From Spyradenecus sp045634445 (GTDB lineage Bacteria > Verrucomicrobiota > Kiritimatiellia > RFP12 > DVOR01), in the NCBI GenBank assembly GCA_045634445.1, contig JAZRAG010000062.1:1-29797 (forward strand): 29,797 nt of DNA, in the 5' to 3' direction. A program made the position numbers and the translations under genes. The first letter of the stretch is position 1, and the number at the start of each line of letters is the position of its first letter. The notes below the pieces were generated by a model. It searched no databases, was not told where the DNA came from, and saw nothing but the letters and a program-made list of their open reading frames with translations. Positions 1 through 6,438 of this stretch are shown here, one piece after another.

Positions 1-1557
1 GACTTGCAGACCCTTTCCCGTGGCGTGAATGTGGTGGGCTTGGATAGCCAGCCCTCCGACATCATTAAGTTGCACGCGGACATGTTCAAGAAGCATGGCA
101 TGACCTCGATTCGTAACTTCGACGCACTCAATGACGTGAACAACCTCAAGTGGTCTGGTCAGTGCATCCATGACGCAGGCCTCAAGCACGAAGTCGTGGT
201 TTCCATGATGGGCTTGCCTCCTGGCGTGGATAACAAGGGCGCACACACTCCTGAATTCTACGAAGAACGCATCAAGCAGATTCTCAAGGCTGAAATTCCT
301 TTTGATCGCGTCTGCTTCAAGGATGCTTCTGGCACCACGGCTCCTCGCACGGTGTACGAAACCATCAAGCGCGCTCGCAAGATTCTCCCCGCTGGCACGC
401 ATATCCAGTTCCACTCTCACGAAACCGCAGGCAATGGCCTCACCTGTTACCTCGCCGCACTCGAAGGTGGCGCAGACGGTATCGACCTCTCCATGGCACC
501 TGTCTCTGGTGGTACCTGCCAGCCCGACATCATCACCATGTGGCATGCACTCCGCGGTTCTGAATTCGATTTGGACATCGATATCGAAAAGATTCGTGGC
601 GCAGAAGAAGCCTTCAAGGAAGCAATGAAGGACTACTTCCTCCCGCCGGAAGCACTCTCTGCAAGCCCTGTGATTATTTGGTCCCCGATGCCTGGTGGCG
701 CGCTCACCGCAAACACCCAGATGCTCCGCGACAATGGTCTCATGGACAAGTATGACCAGATGATCGACGAAATGTACGACGCAGTGCGTTGCGGTGGTTT
801 CGGCACCTCTGTGACCCCCGTTTCTCAGTTCTACTTCCAGCAGGCTTTCAACAACGTGATGTTCGGCAAGTGGAAGAAGATCGCTCCTGGTTACGGTAAG
901 ATGGTGCTCGGTTACTTCGGTAAGACCCCCGCTTCTCCCGATCCTGAAGTGGTGAAGATCGCTGCAGAACAGCTCGGTCTCGAACCCACCACCAAGACCG
1001 TGCTCGAAATCAATGACGCAGACGTCAAGAAGGGCCGCGCTGCCGCAGAACAGATGCTCAAGGACGCAGGTCTTCCTGTGACCGATGAAAACGTCTTCAT
1101 CGCAGCCTCTTGCTTGGAAAAGGGTATCGCTTACTTGAAGGATCCCGCCAATGCACCTCTCGGCATCCGCTTGAACGAAAAGCCCAAAGCCGCTTCCGCA
1201 GGTGGCGCTTGCACTGTTACCATCAATGGTAAGGCTTACGGCATCGAACTCAAGGATGGCAAGGCTATCGTTAACGGCACCACCTATGACTACTCTGTCG
1301 CAGATGGTATCGCAGCTGCTCCTGCAGCCGCCGCTGGCGCTGCAACGGGTGAAGCAATCACCGCTCCTGTCCCGGGTCTCGTGCTCCGCATTACCGCTCC
1401 TGCTGGTACTGCCGTGAAAAAGGACGACGAAATCCTCGTTATCGAAGCTATGAAGATGGAAATGCCCATCAAGGCTCCGAAGGACGGCGTGGTCGCTTCT
1501 ATCGCAGTGGGTAATGGCGACAAGTTCAACGCTGGTGACACGCTCGCTACGATGTAA
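1..1557 (+). CDS. oadA: Oxaloacetate decarboxylase-type alpha subunit (carboxyltransferase plus biotin carrier), 5' end missing
   Basis: This is a biotin-dependent carboxyltransferase of the OadA / pyruvate carboxylase subunit B family. It moves a carboxyl group from a keto acid, probably oxaloacetate, to its own biotin; the membrane beta subunit then decarboxylates the carboxybiotin. The frame is already open at base 1, and comparison with Klebsiella OadA suggests about 85-95 N-terminal residues, including the RDAHQ-type motif, lie outside the window. Visible landmarks are FKDASG (Lys codon 319-321), the metal-binding HSH (codons 412-420), the conserved PYC/OADA domain in the middle, an Ala-rich linker (about 1290-1350) and a C-terminal biotinyl domain with EAMKMEM, whose biotinylated Lys is codon 1453-1455. 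It is followed after 21 nt by oadB, which supports the decarboxylase role. Other possibilities are a transcarboxylase or methylmalonyl-CoA-type subunit. No oadG-like gamma subunit is visible; it may lie upstream. Confidence 0.9.
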   Translation, partial: DLQTLSRGVNVVGLDSQPSDIIKLHADMFKKHGMTSIRNFDALNDVNNLKWSGQCIHDAGLKHEVVVSMMGLPPGVDNKGAHTPEFYEERIKQILKAEIPFDRVCFKDASGTTAPRTVYETIKRARKILPAGTHIQFHSHETAGNGLTCYLAALEGGADGIDLSMAPVSGGTCQPDIITMWHALRGSEFDLDIDIEKIRGAEEAFKEAMKDYFLPPEALSASPVIIWSPMPGGALTANTQMLRDNGLMDKYDQMIDEMYDAVRCGGFGTSVTPVSQFYFQQAFNNVMFGKWKKIAPGYGKMVLGYFGKTPASPDPEVVKIAAEQLGLEPTTKTVLEINDADVKKGRAAAEQMLKDAGLPVTDENVFIAASCLEKGIAYLKDPANAPLGIRLNEKPKAASAGGACTVTINGKAYGIELKDGKAIVNGTTYDYSVADGIAAAPAAAAGAATGEAITAPVPGLVLRITAPAGTAVKKDDEILVIEAMKMEMPIKAPKDGVVASIAVGNGDKFNAGDTLATM

Positions 1558-1578
1558 TTTCTCTAAGGAGATTTTCCG

Positions 1579-3303
1579 ATGTTTAAACACATTACCCTCG
1601 GTTTAGCAATGCTAATGAGCGTCTGCGCCTTTGCGCAGGCCCCTGAAGCAGTTGCCACCGCAGTCCAGCCGATTGCTGCAGCCGCCGAAAACGTGAAGGC
1701 TGTCGCAGAAGAGGCTAAGGCCGATGCGGATAAGTTCACTGGCATTCAGTCCACGGTGCAGTTGGTGAAGCTTCGTCGTCAGCTTTTGGCTGATAACAAG
1801 GCTGCTTTCGAAGATAAGTCCAATGACACCGACGTGGAATTGCATGGTTCTTACCTTCACATCACCAATGGTCTCATGACGACCGATGACACCCCCGGCG
1901 CCAATAAGGATGAGTACGAAGCTTACAACTACTATGTGAATCCCAAGACCGGTCAGCGTCAGTTGAAGTTCCCCGACCTCGTCGGTAAGCAGATTGACTT
2001 GCCTCAGGTTTCTGGCGTGATTCACTCTCACCAGGTGGGTGACTGGCAGTTGACCGCTAGCCGTATCGCTAGCATGTGGGATTCTACCGGTATCATGGGC
2101 TTCACCGCTAAGGATGAACCCGAAGCCGCTGGTCGCGTGGAAGCGCTCCCCAATACGCATCAGAAGACGATGTTGCCTTTTGGTATCAGCCAGCTTCTCA
2201 TGATTGTGGTGTGCTTGTGCTTGGTGTATTTGGCTATTGTGAAGGGCTTCGAGCCGCTCTTGCTCTTGCCGATCGGTTTTGGTGGCCTGCTCGCCAACAT
2301 CCCCTTCGCAGGTGTGACTGCAGCTCCTGTGCTTGACACATTGGGTAACGTTGTTGAACCCGGTGGCTTCCTTTACTACACCTTTGAAATGGGTATTAGC
2401 TCGGGCCTCTTCCCCATCCTCATCTTCATGGGCGTGGGCGCAATGACTGACTTTGGTCCCTTGATTGCAAACCCCCGCATGGCGCTCCTCGGCGCAGCCG
2501 CACAGCTCGGTATCTTCACCGCACTTCTCGGCGCACTCGCTTTGACGCTCTGCACTCCCTTCATTAACTTCTTTATCACGGACGCAGCTTCCATCGGTAT
2601 TATCGGTGGTGCAGACGGCCCGACCGCAATTTGGCTCACTACGAAGCTCTCGCCCGACTTGCTCGGTTCGATTGCAGTGGCTGCTTACTCCTATATGGCG
2701 CTCGTGCCCGTGATTCAGCCGCCGATCATGAAGCTTCTTACCACCAAGGAAGAACGCCTCATCAAGATGAAGCAGCTTCGCCCTGTCACCAAGACCGAAA
2801 AGGTCCTCTTCCCTGTGACCGTGTTGCTTCTCTGCGCAGCATTCTTGCCCTCCGCAGCTCCCCTTATCGGCGCATTGATGCTCGGTAACCTCGCTAAGGA
2901 ATGCGGCGTCGTGGATCGTCTCTCCGACACCATGGCTAACGGCCTCTGCAACATCGTTACCATTCTCCTCGGCCTCTCCGTAGGTTCTAAGCTCGCAGCT
3001 GAAAAGTTCCTCAACTTTGAAACGCTCGGCATCTTGATCCTCGGTGTGGTGGCATTCTCCGTCGGTACCGCTGGCGGCGTGTGGATGGCGAAGCTCATGA
3101 ACCTCTTCTGCAAGGAAAAGGTCAATCCTTTGATCGGTTCTGCAGGTGTTTCCGCTGTGCCGATGGCTGCTCGTGTGTCGAACAAGGTGGGTTTGGAATA
3201 CGATCCGACGAACTTCCTTTTGATGCACGCAATGGGCCCGAACGTTTCTGGCGTGATTGGCTCTGCCGTGGTGGCTGGTGTGCTTTACTTCTGCTGCCGC
3301 TAA
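1579..3303 (+). CDS. oadB: Na+-translocating decarboxylase beta subunit with an N-terminal exported extension
   Basis: This integral membrane subunit decarboxylates carboxybiotin and pumps Na+ out of the cell. From about residue 198 the protein follows Klebsiella OadB closely: KGFEPLLLLPIGFGGLL, GVGAMTDFGPL, IIGGADGPTAIW (D346, equivalent to the essential D203), SYMALVPVIQPP, and the C-terminal GSAGVSAVPMAARVSNKVG and LLMHAMGPNVSGVIGSAV. It is 574 residues, against roughly 375-435 for typical family members. The extra part is a signal-peptide-like start (MFKHITLGLAMLMSVCAFA) followed by about 170 hydrophilic residues that I do not recognise and that would sit outside the cytoplasmic membrane. 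The start is set by AAGGAG eight or nine bases upstream. It is co-transcribed with oadA and followed by a terminator. Identity of the core is secure; the role of the extension is unknown. Confidence 0.92.
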   Translation: MFKHITLGLAMLMSVCAFAQAPEAVATAVQPIAAAAENVKAVAEEAKADADKFTGIQSTVQLVKLRRQLLADNKAAFEDKSNDTDVELHGSYLHITNGLMTTDDTPGANKDEYEAYNYYVNPKTGQRQLKFPDLVGKQIDLPQVSGVIHSHQVGDWQLTASRIASMWDSTGIMGFTAKDEPEAAGRVEALPNTHQKTMLPFGISQLLMIVVCLCLVYLAIVKGFEPLLLLPIGFGGLLANIPFAGVTAAPVLDTLGNVVEPGGFLYYTFEMGISSGLFPILIFMGVGAMTDFGPLIANPRMALLGAAAQLGIFTALLGALALTLCTPFINFFITDAASIGIIGGADGPTAIWLTTKLSPDLLGSIAVAAYSYMALVPVIQPPIMKLLTTKEERLIKMKQLRPVTKTEKVLFPVTVLLLCAAFLPSAAPLIGALMLGNLAKECGVVDRLSDTMANGLCNIVTILLGLSVGSKLAAEKFLNFETLGILILGVVAFSVGTAGGVWMAKLMNLFCKEKVNPLIGSAGVSAVPMAARVSNKVGLEYDPTNFLLMHAMGPNVSGVIGSAVVAGVLYFCCR

Positions 3304-3327
3304 TCTTGCTCAAAAGCATAACAGATG

Positions 3328-3358
3328 TGGCTCTCCGAACAGGGGAGCCATGTTTGTA
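3328..3358 (+). terminator. Rho-independent terminator after oadB
   Basis: Arms TGGCTCTCC (3328-3336) and GGGGAGCCA (3342-3350) pair over nine positions with one G-T pair around the loop GAACA, followed by a T-rich tail. It ends the oadAB unit. Confidence 0.8.
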
Positions 3359-3503
3359 TTTAGGACGGGTAGGGTGGTAAAAGGGGAATGATGAATCTTT
3401 TTGCGAAGTCAGATTGGGTTAATTGAAAGTGTGTTAAAGCTGTAATAAAGGATTGAAAATGTATGGGTTAGATATCTTTTTTATATCTTAATGACGCTGA
3501 ATG

Positions 3504-3512
3504 TGATATACT
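3504..3512 (+). promoter_or_regulatory. Probable alaS promoter (extended -10)
   Basis: TGATATACT contains a TATACT -10 box with the upstream TG of an extended -10 element. It sits 32 bases before the alaS start codon and there is no good -35 hexamer at 17 nt. This is a motif match only. Confidence 0.5.
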
Positions 3513-3544
3513 TACGCGCGTTTTATTTTTAAGGAGTTGTAATT

Positions 3545-5368
3545 ATGGCAAAGCTTACTGCAGATGCATTGCGCGAAATGTATTTGAAGTTTTTTGAATC
3601 TAAAGGGCACACGATTATCTCGGGCGCTTCTGTTATCCCTGAGAATGACCCTACGGTTCTCTTTACCACGGCGGGCATGCATCCTTTGGTGCCGTACTTG
3701 TTGGGTGAAAAGCATCCTGCTGGTACGCGTTTGACTGACGTTCAGAAGTGCGTGCGCACAGGCGACATTGAGGCGGTGGGTGATAGTGCTCACTTGACCT
3801 TCTTTGAAATGTTGGGTAACTGGTCTTTGGGTGATTACTTCAAGAAGGAAGCGATTGAATGGAGCTTTGAATTCTTGACGAAGCACCTTGGTTTCGATCC
3901 TGCTCAGCTTTCTGTGACGGTGTTTGAAGGCGAAGGCGACATCCCGCGTGACGAAGAAGCCATCGCTTATTGGAAGGCTCAGGGCATTCCTGAAGATCAC
4001 ATTTATCCGAAGGGTCGTGAAGACAACTGGTGGGGGCCTGCAGGTACCACGGGTCCTTGCGGTCCTGACACCGAAATGTTCATTGACACGGGTAAGGAAC
4101 CTTGCTGTGAAGCATGTTCTCCGGGTTGCGGTTGCGGTAAGTATATCGAAATTTGGAACGACGTCTTCATGCAGTACAACAAGACTGCAGATGGCAAGTA
4201 CGAACCTTTGACGCAGCATAACGTGGACACCGGTATGGGTGTGGAACGCACCATTTGCATGCTCAATGGTTATAAGACCGTGTACGAATCTGAACTCTTC
4301 CTCCCGCTATTGGAAAAGATTCGTGAATTGACCACGCATGAATTGGACGAAGAAAAGCGTATTCGCGCAGAACGTATCATCGCCGACCACATGCGTACGG
4401 CTACGATTATCCTTGGCGACCCCAAGGGCGGCGTGAAGCCGGGTAATGTGGGCGCTAACTATGTGTTGCGTCGTTTGATTCGTCGTGCTGTGCGTTACGG
4501 AATGGATCTCGGCCTCCCCGCAGGATTCACTGCAACGATGGCTGATATCGTAATCGGTACGTATCGCAATTTCTATCCTGATTTGCTTGAAAAGCGCGAA
4601 CTCATCGTTTCGGAACTCACGGCTGAAGAACAGCGTTTCGCAAAGACGTTGACGCAGGGCCGTCATGAGTTTGAAAAGATTGCTAGCGTGATGGCTCAGC
4701 ATGGTCAAACCCAGATTTCTGGTAAGACTGCGTTCAAGCTTTATGATACCTACGGTTTCCCCTTGGAACTCACCCAGGAACTCGCTGCAGAACGTGGCAT
4801 GACGGTGGATATCGATGGTTTCAATAAGGCTGAAGAAAAGCATAAAGAAGCTTCTAAGCAGGGCGAAGGCGTCTTCAAGGGCGGTCTTGCAGACCACTCT
4901 GAACAGACCACGCGCTTGCACACTGCTACGCACTTGCTTCACAAGGCGCTTAAGATTGTTTTGGGTGAACACGTCAACCAGAAGGGTTCGAATATCACCG
5001 CAGAACGTTTGCGTTTCGACTTCTCTCATGGTGAAAAGATGACCAAGGAGCAGATTGAGCAGGTTGAAGATATGGTCAATGAACAGATCGTTCGCGCATT
5101 GCCGATTACGTGTGAAACGATGACCATTGAAGAAGCTAAGGCAGCTGGCGCAACCGCTCTCTTCACCGCTAAGTATGGTGAACAGGTGAAGGTTTACACC
5201 ATGGGCGACTTCTCTAAGGAAGTCTGCGGTGGTCCGCACGCTGAAAACACTTCTGAATTGGTCGCTTTCAAGATTCAGAAGGAAGAAAGCTCTTCTGCAG
5301 GCGTTCGCCGCATTAAGGCAATTATTGGCCAACCTGCTGCCGATAAGCGTAAAGCAGCTGGCAAGTAA
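3545..5368 (+). CDS. alaS: Alanyl-tRNA synthetase, short form
   Basis: AlaRS attaches alanine to tRNA-Ala and hydrolyses mischarged Ser- and Gly-tRNA-Ala. The class II catalytic domain is clear at the N-terminus (FTTAGMHPLVPYLLG; TGDIEAVGDSAHLTFFEMLG; VDTGMGVERTICMLNG), with a Cys-rich insertion (CCEACSPGCGCGKY) seen in many bacterial AlaRS before IEIWNDVFMQYN. The tRNA-recognition region follows (GANYVLRRLIRRAVRYG). The editing domain carries its zinc ligands H459/H463 (HTATH) and C561/H565 (CGGPH). The protein is 607 residues against about 876 in E. coli. It lacks both the beta-barrel linker with the usual GGQ.GD motif, since the sequence runs straight from FKGGLADHSEQTTRL into the editing domain, and the C-terminal coiled coil and C-Ala domain. 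The reading frame is intact and a terminator follows 22 nt after the stop. The start has AAGGAG eight bases upstream. Confidence 0.95.
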   Translation: MAKLTADALREMYLKFFESKGHTIISGASVIPENDPTVLFTTAGMHPLVPYLLGEKHPAGTRLTDVQKCVRTGDIEAVGDSAHLTFFEMLGNWSLGDYFKKEAIEWSFEFLTKHLGFDPAQLSVTVFEGEGDIPRDEEAIAYWKAQGIPEDHIYPKGREDNWWGPAGTTGPCGPDTEMFIDTGKEPCCEACSPGCGCGKYIEIWNDVFMQYNKTADGKYEPLTQHNVDTGMGVERTICMLNGYKTVYESELFLPLLEKIRELTTHELDEEKRIRAERIIADHMRTATIILGDPKGGVKPGNVGANYVLRRLIRRAVRYGMDLGLPAGFTATMADIVIGTYRNFYPDLLEKRELIVSELTAEEQRFAKTLTQGRHEFEKIASVMAQHGQTQISGKTAFKLYDTYGFPLELTQELAAERGMTVDIDGFNKAEEKHKEASKQGEGVFKGGLADHSEQTTRLHTATHLLHKALKIVLGEHVNQKGSNITAERLRFDFSHGEKMTKEQIEQVEDMVNEQIVRALPITCETMTIEEAKAAGATALFTAKYGEQVKVYTMGDFSKEVCGGPHAENTSELVAFKIQKEESSSAGVRRIKAIIGQPAADKRKAAGK

Positions 5369-5390
5369 AGCGTTGCTTTAAAAAGAAAAG

Positions 5391-5423
5391 GAGAAGCCAT
5401 CGTTACGGTGGCTTCTCTTTTTT
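5391..5423 (+). terminator. Rho-independent terminator after alaS
   Basis: A 12-bp stem, GAGAAGCCATCG (5391-5402) with CGGTGGCTTCTC (5406-5417) including one G-T pair, has the loop TTA and is followed by six T residues. Confidence 0.9.
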
Positions 5424-5690
5424 CTGTAATACAATTGTGGCCCTTTTGTAATACAACGACTTCTTTTTCTATATGCAATGTTGTTCATCTTTATAACGCG
5501 TGAAATTACTTTATAGCGCGTAGGATAAGGTCGCTTGCATTAAGTGCATTGTGCGTGCGCATTGAAATTGTTTGGTGTTTGTTTTCAGGGAAGATGAAAA
5601 GGGAAATAGGCGTGGGTAAAAGGAGAAAAAGTAGAAGTGTAATGAAGGTGTGAAAATAGGGGAGAATGCTGCTTATTTTAGTCAAAAAAT

Positions 5691-5771
5691 AAAAAGGCTT
5701 GTTTTGAACTTGAAAAAGGCTTGTTTTCATTTTTAAAAAGGGTTGTTTTGAAAGTCAAAAAGGGTTGTTTT
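5691..5771 (+). repeat. 22-nt-period tandem array, family A, locus 1 (four units)
   Basis: The 15-nt core AAAAAGGCTTGTTTT begins at 5691 and 5713, and AAAAAGGGTTGTTTT at 5735 and 5757, so every step is exactly 22 nt. The 7-nt spacers differ (GAACTTG, CATTTTT, GAAAGTC). Each unit has an A-tract and a T-tract about one helical turn apart. The same core recurs at 12824-12904 and 28405-28485. It lies about 270 nt past the alaS terminator and is not part of a gene. No clear inverted end unit is seen here. Confidence 0.9.
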
Positions 5772-5954
5772 GAAAATGGGCTTTTTTAGGTATGAAATAG
5801 AACGTAATTTTCTTCTGATAAAAAGTGTGCCAATGATGCATTGATCTATTCGTGTGTAAGCGTTCAAATAGTATCTTGATCCTGTCATTTAAAAATGTGA
5901 AATGCGCGGAAATGCTGTTATTTCACGCTTTTCGGGTTCTGTGGTATTTGTTGA

Positions 5955-6008
5955 AAGAGATTTAGAGGAGTCAAGAAAGGTTCTATTTAGTGTATAGCTA
6001 AATCTCTT
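5955..6008. repeat. 11-bp perfect inverted repeat
   Basis: AAGAGATTTAG (5955-5965) is matched exactly by CTAAATCTCTT (5998-6008) with 32 nt between them. It could form a long hairpin in RNA or be a spaced operator. It is followed by AAAAG rather than a T-run, so it is not a terminator for the plus strand. Confidence 0.6.
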
Positions 6009-6277
6009 AAAAGTGCGTGGTACGTAAGGTGAAATGGGATTTTGTAATATTTGTTTTACTTAAAATGTAGAAGCAAATATGCGTTTTTAAAGTTTGAAAA
6101 AGGGAGGTTTTATCAAGGGTAGGAGAGGGCGTCGTGACGCGAAAAATGTTTGAAGGGGTGAATTTTTAAGAAAAAGTGCGGAGATGCGGTATACAAGAAA
6201 TAAAAAGTGAAAATCTGCGCATATGCTTGTCATTCTAATGTTTAATGCATTTTGGGGAAGTGAAATTTGGGTTTGTA

Positions 6278-6324
6278 GCACTATATGTTGTATATTGACG
6301 AGATTTAAGTGGCATATGTAGTTT
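6278..6324 (+). promoter_or_regulatory. Tandem NrdR-like boxes upstream of nrdD
   Basis: NrdR is the ATP-cone repressor of ribonucleotide reductase genes and binds two 16-bp boxes (consensus ACACWATATATWGTGT) about three helical turns apart. Box 1, GCACTATATGTTGTAT (6278-6293), matches at 13 of 16 positions by eye. Box 2, GTGGCATATGTAGTTT (6309-6324), matches over its right two thirds only (9 of the last 11). Their offset is 31 bp, and box 2 touches the -35 element of the nrdD promoter. Position, spacing and the identity of the downstream gene agree with NrdR control. Confidence 0.7.
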
Positions 6325-6351
6325 GACATGTCTTTTATTCTTTCGTATTCT
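6323..6351 (+). promoter_or_regulatory. Sigma70-type promoter for nrdD
   Basis: A perfect TTGACA (6323-6328) and TATTCT (6346-6351) are separated by 17 nt. Transcription would begin near 6358, leaving a leader of about 80 nt before nrdD. Confidence 0.75.
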
Positions 6352-6438
6352 ATCGAGCGTTTCATCTGGCGTTTTTAAGCAGATTACGTAATGTGCCGCT
6401 AGGTGGCTTATTTCGACACAACAACACAAAGGACGACT

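Larger units (their letters stand above)
5424..6277. other. Long non-coding gap between alaS and the nrdD promoter
   Basis: About 850 bases, AT-rich, with no convincing gene on either strand; the few open frames lack a ribosome site and recognisable protein features. It contains a 10-mer direct repeat TGTAATACAA (5425-5434 and 5447-5456), a 13-mer pair CTTTATA(A/G)CGCGT (5489-5501 and 5509-5521, 20-nt step), the 22-nt-period array at 5691-5771, a small hairpin GTGAAAT/ATTTCAC (5897-5926) followed by GCTTTT, and an 11-bp inverted repeat at 5955-6008. The last two are listed because they could belong to an unannotated small RNA, for which I see no clear promoter. Confidence 0.5.

Noticed and set aside
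1612..3228. Long open frame on the minus strand opposite oadB (538 codons)
   Set aside because: It is a shadow of the strongly biased codons of oadB; the translation is His/Glu-rich and without domains. The same applies to long opposite-strand frames over secDF, nrdD, alaS and the GreA-type gene.
3545..5368. alaS truncated by a frameshift or premature stop
   Set aside because: The sequence after the stop leads directly into a good terminator and shows no trace of a C-Ala domain in any frame, so the short form is natural.
5691..5771. Plasmid-type replication iterons (22 bp)
   Set aside because: The period fits some plasmid iterons, but no rep gene lies nearby and the same arrays occur in three separate chromosomal gaps among housekeeping genes.
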